A stretch of 64,000 nucleotides of DNA, from positions 62,001 to 126,000 of the forward strand of contig NZ_JAUYOJ010000080.1 of the NCBI RefSeq assembly GCF_030697925.1, given 5' to 3'. The DNA is from Phenylobacterium sp. GTDB lineage: Bacteria; Pseudomonadota; Alphaproteobacteria; Caulobacterales; Caulobacteraceae. The translations under genes and the position numbers were made by a program. This document shows positions 23,356 through 31,373 of this stretch, one piece after another. The notes under the pieces are model-generated. The model was not told the DNA's origin, ran no database searches, and saw only the letters and a list, made by a program, of their open reading frames with translations. Within the stretch, counting starts at the first letter, position 1; every line of letters starts with the position of its first letter.

Positions 23356-24402
23356 ATGTATATGCTAAAAGACGCGCAATTTCAAGCACATAGACTGTCC
23401 TGTGCACCTATGATGGACTGGACGGACCGGCATTGCCGGGTCCTGCACCGGACCCTGTCGGCCCGCGCGCTGCTCTATACGGAGATGCTGACCACCGGGG
23501 CGATCCTGCATGGGGATCGCGCGCGGCTGCTGGCCTATGACGCCGTGGAGCATCCGGTGGCCCTGCAGCTCGGCGGGTCCGATCCGGCCGACCTGGTCGC
23601 CGCCGCGCGGATCGGCGAGGCCGAGGGCTATGACGAGATCAACCTCAATGTCGGCTGCCCCTCCGACCGGGTGCAGAGCGGCCGGTTCGGCGCCTGCCTG
23701 ATGCGCGAGCCGGAGCTGGTGGCCGGGTGCATGGCCGCCATGGGCGCGGCGGTGAAGGTCCCGGTGACGGTGAAGTGCCGCATCGGGGTCGACGATCAGG
23801 ACCCCGAGGAGAGCCTGTTCCGGCTGGTCGACCTCTGCGCCAAGGCGGGGGTGACCACCTTCATCGTCCACGCGCGCAAGGCCTTGCTGAAGGGGCTGTC
23901 GCCCAAGGAGAACCGCGACGTGCCGCCGCTGGACTATCCCCTGGTCCACCGGCTGAAGCGCGAGCGGCCCGGCCTGACCGTATCCATCAATGGCGGGATC
24001 GGTTCGCTGGACGAGGCCATCGAGCATCTCGAGGTCATGGACGGGGTGATGCTCGGCCGCGCGGCCTATCACACCCCGGGCATATTAGGTCAGGTGGATC
24101 GGCGGGTTTTCGGGGTGGGTGAGGACGTGGACGCCGCGCAGGCCGTCGAGCTCTATCGCGGCTATGTCGCCCGGGAGCTGGCCAACGGGACGCACCTGGC
24201 GGCCATGACGCGGCACATGCTGGGCCTGTTCCACGGCCTGCCTGGCGCGCGAACCTGGCGGCGCATCCTCACCGTTGAGGGCGTGAAGGCCGGGGCGGGG
24301 CTGGACGTGATCGACGCCGCGCTGGCGGCGGTGTCCCAAGCCCGATCAGGGGCGCAGGATGAGGGCCGTCTTCGTGGCCTCGAAGCGGGAGAGGCGGCCT
24401 AG
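23356..24402 (+). CDS. dusA: tRNA-dihydrouridine synthase A, restarted by the island
   Basis: A 348-residue FMN enzyme that reduces uridines in the tRNA D-loop. Motifs: CAPMMDWTDRHCR, LQLGGSDP, NLNVGCPSDRVQ with catalytic Cys101, VKCRIGVDD, FIVHARKALLKGLSP and INGGI. The first 18 codons (MYMLKDAQFQAHRLSCAP) come from or were reshaped by the island; the native start is at 2216. Two ATGs (23356 and 23362) are possible, with no strong ribosome site. The gene is full length, so integration has preserved it under a new promoter inside the island end. The 3' end overlaps the convergent protease gene by 57 bases. Confidence 0.95.
   Translation: MYMLKDAQFQAHRLSCAPMMDWTDRHCRVLHRTLSARALLYTEMLTTGAILHGDRARLLAYDAVEHPVALQLGGSDPADLVAAARIGEAEGYDEINLNVGCPSDRVQSGRFGACLMREPELVAGCMAAMGAAVKVPVTVKCRIGVDDQDPEESLFRLVDLCAKAGVTTFIVHARKALLKGLSPKENRDVPPLDYPLVHRLKRERPGLTVSINGGIGSLDEAIEHLEVMDGVMLGRAAYHTPGILGQVDRRVFGVGEDVDAAQAVELYRGYVARELANGTHLAAMTRHMLGLFHGLPGARTWRRILTVEGVKAGAGLDVIDAALAAVSQARSGAQDEGRLRGLEAGEAA
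23410..23421 (+). repeat. Right attachment site core (attR)
   Basis: ATGATGGACTGG, identical to 2255-2266, within codons 19-22 of the current dusA. Confidence 0.8.
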
Positions 24403-24855
24403 GTAGCTCATGCCCAGCAGGGAGGTCTCGAGGCCCTTCTCGATGACCAGGGCGTCGACGTTGGAGACCTGGGCTCCGGCGATCGAGATGCTGCCCAGCT
24501 TGACGGCCGCGGCGCGGGTCTGGCCCGAGGCGGTGATCACCTTGTAGGCGTAGTCCAGCTTGGACGGATCAATGCCCAGGCGCTTGGCGTCCTGGGTGGT
24601 CAGGGCCACCGCGCTGGCGCCGGTGTCGACCAGGAACCGCACCCGGGAACCGTTGACGTCGGCCTCGGCCCAATAGTGGCCGTCGGCGCCCTTGGCGATG
24701 GAGGCGGCCTGGCCCTCGATGGCGGCGGAGGGCGCGACGGCGAGCGCGGCGCGCAGCTCGGGCACGGCGTTCTTCTGCTCGAACCTGGCCACGCCCTGGG
24801 CCGCGCCCACGGCTGAGACCGCGCCTATCAGCGCCAGCACCGCCAGTCTGATCAT
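24346..24855 (-). CDS. Retropepsin-like aspartic protease, membrane-anchored or exported
   Basis: A 169-residue protein with an N-terminal hydrophobic segment (MIRLAVLALIGAVSAVGAAQ). The catalytic motif FLVDTGASAVALT is that of single-domain, clan AA (retropepsin-like) proteases of bacteria, which act as dimers in the periplasm. ADVNGSRVRFLVDTG and LETSLLGMSYLGRLSRFE are family hallmarks (TIGR02281 type). The start could also be GTG at 24861. It is convergent with dusA and its frame runs 57 bases into the dusA 3' end. Confidence 0.88.
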   Translation of the reverse strand: MIRLAVLALIGAVSAVGAAQGVARFEQKNAVPELRAALAVAPSAAIEGQAASIAKGADGHYWAEADVNGSRVRFLVDTGASAVALTTQDAKRLGIDPSKLDYAYKVITASGQTRAAAVKLGSISIAGAQVSNVDALVIEKGLETSLLGMSYLGRLSRFEATKTALILRP

Positions 24856-24971
24856 CTTCACACCCGCTCTTCGGCCAGTCCGGGGCCGTTCTCGGCCAAG
24901 CGCGAAGAGTAGGCAGGCGGGGTTTGCAAGCCGTGAATCGAATCTTGCCGAGTTCCTAACGGCCAACCGGC

Positions 24972-25193
24972 TCAGCCGAACATGGCCAGCTTCTCAGGGC
25001 GGATGCGGTCGCGGCGCGAGGAGAGCTCATCCATGATGCTCGCCCGCGCTTCGTCGGTGAGCTTGGCCCAGCCAGCCACCTCCGAGAGTTTGCGGTAGCA
25101 GCCCATGCACAGGCCGCTTTCGCCATCGACGACGCAGACCTTGATGCAAGGCGTCTTGATCGGGGCGGGGGGGCGGAGCGGCAGATCGGTCAT
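24972..25193 (-). CDS. DUF1289 family protein
   Basis: A 73-residue protein with the DUF1289 cysteine set: PCIKVCVVDGESGLCMGCYR, four Cys likely to bind a metal or Fe-S cluster, followed by WAKLTDEAR. Function is not established for the family. It begins one base after the stop of the thioesterase gene, so the two form an operon. Confidence 0.9.
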   Translation of the reverse strand: MTDLPLRPPAPIKTPCIKVCVVDGESGLCMGCYRKLSEVAGWAKLTDEARASIMDELSSRRDRIRPEKLAMFG

Positions 25194-25194
25194 G

Positions 25195-25617
25195 TTACGG
25201 GATAGAGTAGGTCACCGTGGCCTGGGCCGCCAGCCGCTCGGGGCTCTCGGTCCAGAGCCGGATGTCGCAGACCGCGTTACGCCGCCCCAGGCGCAGCAGC
25301 CGGGCCTCCGCGTGAATCTCCCCAGGCCTGGCGCCGCGCAGGAAGTTCATCACCAGCGAGCTGGTCACCGCCATCAACTCCTCGCCTACGTGGCAGAGCA
25401 CCAGGGCGTAGGCTGCGGTGTCGGCCAGGCTCATCAGGCTGGGCCCTGAAATGACCCCGCCGGGCCGCAACATCCCCTCGTGATAGGGCGCGACCGTATG
25501 CACGCGGCCGGGCTCGACCTCGGTGATGGTCGGGAACACCAGGGCCGAGCCCTGGGGAAAGGCGCGCCGCAACAGGGCGTTGACCGCGGCGGCGTCGAGC
25601 TTGATGTCGGGAGCCAT
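25195..25617 (-). CDS. PaaI-type thioesterase (hotdog fold)
   Basis: A 140-residue hotdog-fold protein, likely an acyl-CoA thioesterase. The central region HEGMLRPGGVISGPSLMSLAD resembles the PaaI helix-entry motif (HxGMLRxGGxVSGPxLMxLAD), and FLRGARPGEIHAEARLLRLG follows on the usual beta strands. It starts at ATG 25617 and is the first gene of a two-gene operon with DUF1289. Substrate is unknown. Confidence 0.85.
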   Translation of the reverse strand: MAPDIKLDAAAVNALLRRAFPQGSALVFPTITEVEPGRVHTVAPYHEGMLRPGGVISGPSLMSLADTAAYALVLCHVGEELMAVTSSLVMNFLRGARPGEIHAEARLLRLGRRNAVCDIRLWTESPERLAAQATVTYSIP

Positions 25618-25661
25618 GCCTAAATGATTGCGTCCATGTTCTATAGTTGCAACCCGATTAT

Positions 25662-25675
25662 GTTACTTAAGTAAC
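25662..25675. promoter_or_regulatory. 14-bp perfect palindrome in AT-rich divergent promoter
   Basis: GTTACTTAAGTAAC lies in the AT-rich gap between the divergent thioesterase and small exported-protein genes. It is 45 bases from the former start and 115 from the latter. It has no loop and so is a DNA operator candidate rather than a terminator. The binding protein is unknown. Confidence 0.45.
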
Positions 25676-25790
25676 TATTACGTATCATGACCAATATTTA
25701 ATCGTACAATACTGAGTCTGTACGGAAATTCATTTGAGGATGCCGGTCGCTGGGCCCACGTTTCCTGCGTAATTTCAGGGAGTAAACGCC

Positions 25791-26108
25791 ATGCGACTGA
25801 TCACCACCGCCTTTTCCGCTGTCTGCGTCCTGACCGCCGCCGGGACCGCCAGCGCCGCCGTCAGCGATGTGGAATATCTGCGAGCCAACCGCTGCCGAGG
25901 TCTGGCCGCCGCCGAACTGGCCGCCGTCGACACTGCTGCCCTGGACGCCTTCCTGAAGGCCGAGAAGCGCACCCGCTCGACCTTTGTGGCCGATCGCGGC
26001 CAGGCCGAGATGGACAAGGCCCGGCGCGAAGCCAAGACCACCAACGCCGAGCGCAAGGCGCGCCTCACCGCCGAACTCACCGGACCCTGCCAGGTCTACA
26101 AGGGCTGA
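25791..26108 (+). CDS. Small exported protein of unknown function
   Basis: A 105-residue protein with a signal peptide (MRLITTAFSAVCVLTAAGTASA). The mature part is helical and charged (LDAFLKAEKRTRSTFVADRG, EMDKARREAKTTNAERKARL), with a Cys pair (NRCRG and GPCQVY) that may form a disulfide. It resembles uncharacterised periplasmic proteins of Caulobacterales. It has its own promoter region and a strong terminator, so it is monocistronic. Confidence 0.7.
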   Translation: MRLITTAFSAVCVLTAAGTASAAVSDVEYLRANRCRGLAAAELAAVDTAALDAFLKAEKRTRSTFVADRGQAEMDKARREAKTTNAERKARLTAELTGPCQVYKG

Positions 26109-26140
26109 CGCCCCCCGGCCCAGTCCTGTCGACACAGCCT

Positions 26141-26171
26141 GAGCGCCCGGTTTCGCCGGGCGCTCTTTTTT
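26141..26171 (+). terminator. Rho-independent terminator
   Basis: GAGCGCCCGG-TTTCG-CCGGGCGCTC is a perfect 10-bp stem followed by TTTTTT, 32 bases past the small exported-protein gene. It is a textbook intrinsic terminator on the plus strand. Confidence 0.93.
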
Positions 26172-26271
26172 CTTGCCGACGACTCTCCGCTGGTCTTCCG
26201 CGCCTGCGGAACCCACCTTGGCTGTACGCTTTCTGACGAGCGTAAGCAGTTGCGAGGACGCCGCGCCGGTC

Positions 26272-27732
26272 ATGACCATCTTGAGACCCGGCGAGACCTG
26301 CTGGCGCACGGCTCGGGCCGGGCGGGCGGCCTTCCTGATCGACACCGAAGCCTATTTTACCGCCGTCTACGAAGCCCTGCGCAAGGCCAAACGCTCGGTC
26401 CTGTTGGTGGGGTGGGGCTTCGATCCCCGGGCCCGGCTGTTTCCCGACGGCTATGACGGGCCCGACGACCCCGACGAGGTGGGCCGCATCCTGGTGGAGC
26501 TGGCCCGGGCTCGGCCGGATCTCGACGTCCGCCTGCTGATCTGGAAGTCGGCCCTGCCCATCGCCGTCAGCCAGGAGTTCTTCCCCCACAAAGCCCGCAA
26601 GTGGTTCCATGGAACGGGGGTGAAGTTCGTGCTGGACGACCAGGTGCCCTTCGGCGCCTGCCACCACCAGAAGGTGCTGGTGGTGGACGACGAATTGGCC
26701 TTCTGCGGGGGCGGCGACATCAGCATCGACCGATGGGACACCCCGGGCCACCTGGACCTCGACCCGCGGCGGATCATGCCTGACCAGGAACACCACGCGC
26801 CGCGCCACGAGGTGATGGCCATGGTCGACGGCGAGGCCGCCATGGCGCTCGGCGACCTGGCGCGCGAACGCTGGCGGCGCGCCACCGGCGAGGTCCTGCC
26901 GCGACCGGTGGGGCCGGCAGGGACCGATCCCTGGCCCAGCCACATCCCGGCGCACCTGCGCGATATCGCCATCGCCATCGCCCGCACCGAACCGGCCTGG
27001 CAGGGCCGGCCGGTGGTGGAGGAGATCCGCCGCCTGACCTTGGAATCGATCCTCGCAGCTAAGACCACGGTCTATCTGGAGAACCAGTACTTCACCGCCC
27101 CGGCCATCGCCGAGGCTATCGCCGCGCGGCTGGGCGAGGCCGACGGGCCGGAGGTCGTGCTGATCTCCACTGGCCAGAGCCCGAGCTGGTTCGACCATCT
27201 CACCATGGACCGGGCGCGCTCCAACATCCTGTGGCGCCTGCAGGCGGCCGACATCTTCGGGCGGTTCCGGGCCTGGTATCCAACCACACGGGCCGGGACC
27301 AAGATCATCGTCCACTCCAAGGTCACGGTGGTGGACGACAGCCTGGCGCGGATCGGCTCGGCCAATCTCAACAACCGCTCGGGTGGCTTCGACACCGAGG
27401 CCGAACTCGGCATCGAGGTCTCGAGCGAACACGATCGGCTGGCGGTGACCGCCTTCCGCGACCGGCTGGTGGGCCATTTCCTGGGCCATACGGGCGACGC
27501 GGTGGCTAAGGCCTGCGTCGAGCGCGGCGGCCTGATCGGAGCCGTCGAGGCCTTGAACCGCGAAGGCCGGCTCACGCCCATCCTGCCGATGAAGCAGTCG
27601 GCCTTGGGCGAGATGATCGCCGCCTATCACCTGGGTGATCCGGCCAATGTCAGCGACAGTTGGCGCCCCAACCGCCGCCGCGACAGGCTCTATTCGACCA
27701 TCCGGACCGAGCGGCGCCTCAGGCGAGGCTGA
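26272..27732 (+). CDS. Phospholipase D family protein
   Basis: A 486-residue protein with two HKD motifs: HHQKVLVVDDELAFCGGGD and HSKVTVVDDSLARIGSAN, the paired catalytic sites of the PLD superfamily. FLIDTEAYFTAVYEALRKAK and LLVGWGFDPRARLF at the N-terminus are typical of PLD proteins that act on phosphatidyl lipids or make cardiolipin. I start it at ATG 26272; the longer frame reaches into the terminator. It converges with an EEP-type hydrolase, a pairing often seen with these enzymes, and the two frames overlap by 14 bases. Confidence 0.9.
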   Translation: MTILRPGETCWRTARAGRAAFLIDTEAYFTAVYEALRKAKRSVLLVGWGFDPRARLFPDGYDGPDDPDEVGRILVELARARPDLDVRLLIWKSALPIAVSQEFFPHKARKWFHGTGVKFVLDDQVPFGACHHQKVLVVDDELAFCGGGDISIDRWDTPGHLDLDPRRIMPDQEHHAPRHEVMAMVDGEAAMALGDLARERWRRATGEVLPRPVGPAGTDPWPSHIPAHLRDIAIAIARTEPAWQGRPVVEEIRRLTLESILAAKTTVYLENQYFTAPAIAEAIAARLGEADGPEVVLISTGQSPSWFDHLTMDRARSNILWRLQAADIFGRFRAWYPTTRAGTKIIVHSKVTVVDDSLARIGSANLNNRSGGFDTEAELGIEVSSEHDRLAVTAFRDRLVGHFLGHTGDAVAKACVERGGLIGAVEALNREGRLTPILPMKQSALGEMIAAYHLGDPANVSDSWRPNRRRDRLYSTIRTERRLRRG

Positions 27733-28450
27733 AGTCCATCATCAGCGGCAGATGGTCGGAGGCGACCCGGGTCAGGGCGTCGAAGGGTGCGGTGACGCTC
27801 TCGACGCGGATCTCCGGGCTGACGAAGATGTGGTCGATCCGCAGGACCGGCAGGGCCGAGGGGAAGGTCGAGGTTGGCGTCTTGTTGGGCGCCAGCCGCC
27901 GCGCCGCCTCCAATTTGGCGTGCAGGGTGCGGTAGACCACGGAGGTGGCGGTGGCGTTGAAATCGCCCAGCAGGATGGTGGGGCCCTGGCGTGTCGGATG
28001 ATCCAGCCATCCGTGACCGGCCAGCCAGGCGGCCTGGATCTGTTGTTCCTTGGGCACCAGGCCCAGATGGGTGTTGAAGACGTGGACCTCGCGGCCCTCG
28101 ATCTCCACCGCCAGCCAAAGGGCGCCGCGCGGCTCGAGCTGCGGGATCGCGGGGTGGCCAGGCAGGGGCCCAGTCTGGATCAGCCGTTCGGGATAGGCTG
28201 TCAGGATCGCGTCGCCATAGAGTTCCTCCTCCACCCGCAGGGCGGGGTGGAAGTGAAAGGACATCTTCAGCCGCTGGGCGATCTCATGGGCCTGGTCGAC
28301 GCCGCCGGTCCGCGCGCGGCCGACGTCCAGCTCCTGCAACGCGACGATATCGGGCTGGAGCCGGGCGATGACCTCGGCCACCCGTCCCACATCGAGCCGA
28401 CGATCGGTCCCAACGCAGCGATGGACGTTATAGGTGAGGATGCGGGGCAT
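27719..28450 (-). CDS. Endonuclease/exonuclease/phosphatase (EEP) family hydrolase
   Basis: A 243-residue EEP-fold protein. Motifs in order: LTYNVHRCVG (Asn), DIVALQELD (Glu for metal), FNTHLGL (His), LLGDFNAT (Asp-x-Asn) and RIDHIFVS with a final ASDHLPLMMD (Asp-His). All catalytic residues are present. The substrate may be a phospholipid head group or nucleic acid; its convergent phospholipase D neighbour favours lipid. The start is ATG 28450. Confidence 0.88.
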   Translation of the reverse strand: MPRILTYNVHRCVGTDRRLDVGRVAEVIARLQPDIVALQELDVGRARTGGVDQAHEIAQRLKMSFHFHPALRVEEELYGDAILTAYPERLIQTGPLPGHPAIPQLEPRGALWLAVEIEGREVHVFNTHLGLVPKEQQIQAAWLAGHGWLDHPTRQGPTILLGDFNATATSVVYRTLHAKLEAARRLAPNKTPTSTFPSALPVLRIDHIFVSPEIRVESVTAPFDALTRVASDHLPLMMDFSLA

Positions 28451-28551
28451 GGGCCGGTCAGAGATGCACGCCTCGCAACGCCGGCGCAATCGCTCCAACG
28501 GTTGGCGCACGCTGAAGGTTCGCCGGATAGGCTGACTATAAGGACGATGTG

Positions 28552-28812
28552 ATGCTGCTGATGGCGATGGCCGTCCTGGGGGCCTTGGCCGCCGAGCCGC
28601 CCGCGGGCCGCCAGGGCCGGGCGAGCGTCGAATGCCGCGTGGAGAAGGACGGCCGGCTGACCGGCTGCGTGCTGCTTTCCGAGACGCCGCGCGGCGTCGG
28701 CGTCGGCGAATTCGCCCTTCGCCTGGTCAAGACCTACCGTGTCCCGCCCCAGGACCGGCGCATTCGCAATGGCAGGATCGTCGTCCCGCTGAAGTTCAAA
28801 ATGCCGGGCTGA
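28552..28812 (+). CDS. Small exported protein with TonB C-terminal-like fold
   Basis: An 86-residue protein starting at ATG 28552 (AAGGA seven bases upstream; GTG 28549 is less likely). After a short hydrophobic N-terminus it contains ASVECRVEKDGRLTGCVLLS and FALRLVKTYRVPPQDRR, the pattern of TonB C-terminal domains ('vxCxvxxdGxlxxCxvl'). It lacks the proline-rich spanning region, so it is not a full energy transducer. Such small proteins are common in Caulobacterales; role unknown. Confidence 0.72.
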   Translation: MLLMAMAVLGALAAEPPAGRQGRASVECRVEKDGRLTGCVLLSETPRGVGVGEFALRLVKTYRVPPQDRRIRNGRIVVPLKFKMPG

Positions 28813-28823
28813 GACCTTTCGGC

Positions 28824-28843
28824 TGACGCTGACGTAAGCGTCA
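28824..28843. promoter_or_regulatory. Inverted repeat before acyl-CoA dehydrogenase operon
   Basis: TGACGCT-GACGTA-AGCGTCA is a perfect 7+7 inverted repeat 79 bases before the first acyl-CoA dehydrogenase start. TetR- or MerR-type regulators of fatty and branched-chain acid breakdown use operators of this general form. Regulator identity is not shown. Confidence 0.5.
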
Positions 28844-28921
28844 TCTTCACATCGTCGCGCGGCGCGCGTATGGTCGCGCCAACGAATTACACTGTAAATG
28901 CTCGCGCCAGGGAGCCGCACC

Positions 28922-30124
28922 ATGGACCTCGACTTTTCACCCGAAGACGCCGCCTTCCGTGAGGAGGCACGCGCCTTCATCGCCGAGAACTATCCCAAGG
29001 CCCTGCGCGAGAAGCAGGCGCGCGGCGAGGATCTGGGCAAGGAGGACTTCCTGTCCTGGCACCGCATCCTGGCCTCCAAAGGCTGGTCGGCGCCGTCCTG
29101 GCCCAAGGAGTTCGGCGGCACCGAGTGGACCCCGACGCAGAAATACATCTGGTCCGAGGAACAGGCCCGGGCCGACACCATCGGCATCTTGCCGTTCGGC
29201 GTCGCCATGCTGGCGCCGGTGATCTACACCTTCGGCACCCAGGAGCAGAAAGAGAAGTTCCTGCCCGGCATCCGCGACGGCAAGGTGTGGTGGTGCCAGG
29301 GCTATTCCGAGCCCGGCGCCGGTTCCGACCTGGCCAGCCTCAAGTGCAAGGCCGAGCGCTTCACCGGCGACGACGGCAAGGAATACTACCTGGTCAACGG
29401 CCAAAAGACGTGGACGACGCTCGGCCAGCACGCCGACTGGGGCTTCTTCCTGGTCCGCACCGATCCCGACGCCAAGCCGCAGGCCGGCATCTCCTTCCTG
29501 CTGATCGACATGAAGTCGCCGGGCATCGAGGTCCGCCGGATCACGACGTTGGAGGGCGGCCATGAGGTCAACGACGTCTTCCTCGACAATGTGAAGGTGC
29601 CCGTCGAGAACCGCATCTTCCATGAGAACCAGGGCTGGACCTGCGCCAAGGCGCTGCTGGCCCATGAGCGCTCCGGCATCGCCGGGGTGGCGCGTTCCAA
29701 GCGCGGCCTGGAGCGGGTGCGCGAGATCGCCTCCACCGAGCTGTCGGACACCGGCGGCCCGCTGCTGCAGGACCCCTTCTTCAAGCGCAAGGTGGCCGAG
29801 CTCGAGATCGACCTGACGGCGCTGGAGTTCACCGAGCTCCGCACCCTGGCCGGCGAGCAGAGCGGCAAGGGCCCCGGCCTGGAAAGCTCGATCCTGAAGA
29901 TCAAGGGCACCGAGATCCAGCAGCGCCTGCATGAGCTGGCCCTGGAGGCCGTGGGCCACTACGGCGCGCCCTATCTGCGCGACCTCGGCCACAACGCCAA
30001 TATCGGCCCGGGCTACGCCGACGGCCTGGCCGGCGACTACTTCAACGGCCGCAAGACCTCGATCTACGGCGGATCGAACGAGATCCAGCGCAATATCATC
30101 GCCAAGATGGTGCTGGGCCTCTAA
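28922..30124 (+). CDS. Acyl-CoA dehydrogenase (large-type, FAD)
   Basis: A 400-residue flavoprotein starting at ATG 28922 (MDLDFSPEDAAF) behind GGGAG. It shows the family order: N-terminal helical domain, WCQGYSEPGAGSDLASLKC and VNGQKTWTTLGQHADW in the beta domain, and the C-terminal KTSIYGGSNEIQRNIIAKM ending. It oxidises an acyl-CoA to the enoyl form and passes electrons to ETF. The paired gene downstream codes for a second dehydrogenase; such heteromeric pairs act on bulky substrates such as steroid side chains, but the substrate here is not known. Confidence 0.92.
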   Translation: MDLDFSPEDAAFREEARAFIAENYPKALREKQARGEDLGKEDFLSWHRILASKGWSAPSWPKEFGGTEWTPTQKYIWSEEQARADTIGILPFGVAMLAPVIYTFGTQEQKEKFLPGIRDGKVWWCQGYSEPGAGSDLASLKCKAERFTGDDGKEYYLVNGQKTWTTLGQHADWGFFLVRTDPDAKPQAGISFLLIDMKSPGIEVRRITTLEGGHEVNDVFLDNVKVPVENRIFHENQGWTCAKALLAHERSGIAGVARSKRGLERVREIASTELSDTGGPLLQDPFFKRKVAELEIDLTALEFTELRTLAGEQSGKGPGLESSILKIKGTEIQQRLHELALEAVGHYGAPYLRDLGHNANIGPGYADGLAGDYFNGRKTSIYGGSNEIQRNIIAKMVLGL

Positions 30125-30151
30125 GCCACATTCTGAATAATAGTCTTCAAG

Positions 30152-30179
30152 CCCGCTCCGGCCTTCCAGCCGGGGCGGG
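30152..30179 (+). other. Intercistronic hairpin
   Basis: CCCGCTCCGGC and GCCGGGGCGGG pair (one T-G) around a six-base loop, 20 bases before the second acyl-CoA dehydrogenase start. There is no T-run. It may tune expression between the two genes rather than end transcription. Confidence 0.5.
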
Positions 30180-30199
30180 AAACGTCACGGGGAAACCAG

Positions 30200-31345
30200 A
30201 TGGATTTCAGCTTCACCGAAGAACAGTCGATGCTGCGCGACACCGTCGCGAGCTATCTGGCCGATCACTACAGCTTCGAACAGCGCCGCGACGCGCTGAA
30301 GACCGAAGCCGGTTGGAGGCCTGCCGTCTGGAAGGCCTTCGCCGAAGAGCTCGGCATACTGGGCGCGCCGTTCTCGGAAGAGCTGGGCGGCCTGGGCGGC
30401 GGCTCGACCGACAACATGGTGGTGATGGAAGAGTTCGGCAAAACCCTGGTGGTCGAGCCCTATCTCGGCACCGTGGTGATCGGCGGCGGCTTCCTGAAGC
30501 ACTCCGGCTATTCGGGCGCGGCCGATATCATCGCCCAGATCATCGCCGGAACCACCACCATCGCCTTCGCCGCGGCCGAGCCGCAGGCGCGCTATAGCTG
30601 GCAGGATCTGAAGACCACCGCCAAGAAGGACGGATCGGGCTATCTGCTCAACGGCGCCAAGGCCGTGGTCATCGGCGCCCCCTGGGCCAGCCACCTGATC
30701 GTCACCGCCCGCACCGGCGGCGCCCAGCGCGACGCCCAGGGCGTCTCGGTGTTCATCGTCGACAAGTCGGCCAAGGGCGTGACCACCCGCGACTACCCAA
30801 CCGTCGACGGCTTCCGCGCCTCGGAAGTCACCTTCGAGAACGTCTCCCTGCCGGCCGAGGCCCTGATCGGTTCGGAAGGCGCGGGCCTGCCCCTGGTGGA
30901 GAAGGTGATCGACGAGGCCATCGTCGCCACCTGCGCCGAGGCCTGCGGCGTCCTGCGCCGCCTGCACGAAGGCACCCTGGAATATACCAAGCAGCGCAAG
31001 CAGTTCGGCCAGCCGATCAGCCAGTTCCAGGTGCTGCAGCACCGGATGGTCGACATGTTCATCCAGCTCGAGCAGTCGATCTCGATGACCTACATGGCCA
31101 ATATCAAGCTCGCCGACAGCGACGTCGAGCGCGCCAAGGGCGTCTCGGCGGCCAAGGTGCAGATCGGCAAGGCCTGCAAGTTCGTCGGCCAGAACGCCAT
31201 CCAGCTGCACGGCGGCATGGGCATGACCGACGAGATGGCCATCGGCCACTACTTCAAGCGCGCCACCATGATCGAGGGCGCCTTCGGCTCCACCGACCAC
31301 CACCTGGCCCGCTACGAAGGCCTGAGCCTCGGCAAGGCGGCGTAG
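30200..31345 (+). CDS. Acyl-CoA dehydrogenase (second subunit-type)
   Basis: A 381-residue protein of the same superfamily (MDFSFTEEQSMLRDTVASYL at the start). The FAD-contact beta domain is recognisable but diverged (YLLNGAKAVVIGAPWA; FIVDKSAKGVTTRDYP), and the C-terminus has RKQFGQPISQFQVLQHRMVD and IQLHGGMGMTDEMAIGHYF. It follows the first dehydrogenase by 75 bases on the same strand. In paired systems one subunit carries the catalytic base and the other is structural, so this one may not act alone. Confidence 0.9.
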   Translation: MDFSFTEEQSMLRDTVASYLADHYSFEQRRDALKTEAGWRPAVWKAFAEELGILGAPFSEELGGLGGGSTDNMVVMEEFGKTLVVEPYLGTVVIGGGFLKHSGYSGAADIIAQIIAGTTTIAFAAAEPQARYSWQDLKTTAKKDGSGYLLNGAKAVVIGAPWASHLIVTARTGGAQRDAQGVSVFIVDKSAKGVTTRDYPTVDGFRASEVTFENVSLPAEALIGSEGAGLPLVEKVIDEAIVATCAEACGVLRRLHEGTLEYTKQRKQFGQPISQFQVLQHRMVDMFIQLEQSISMTYMANIKLADSDVERAKGVSAAKVQIGKACKFVGQNAIQLHGGMGMTDEMAIGHYFKRATMIEGAFGSTDHHLARYEGLSLGKAA

Positions 31346-31373
31346 GCCTCTGAGATCTGAAGCGCCCCTCACG

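Larger units (their letters stand above)
2255..23421. mobile_element. dusA-integrated genomic island (about 21 kb)
   Basis: Both ends carry the same 12 bases (ATGATGGACTGG) in the MMDW codons of dusA, with weaker similarity extending on the left. A tyrosine recombinase gene sits next to the right junction with its 3' end inward. Integration in the 5' end of dusA with a neighbouring integrase is a known class of prophages and islands. No phage structural, replication or conjugation genes are visible, so this looks like an integrative island or a satellite that needs a helper to move. Cargo: selenocysteine machinery with a UGSC selenoprotein, plus several defence-type genes. Exact ends within the 12-bp core cannot be fixed by reading alone. 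Confidence 0.85.

Noticed and set aside
2255-23421. Prophage
   Set aside because: No capsid, tail, portal, terminase, lysis or replication gene is recognisable between the junctions; only the integrase is phage-like.
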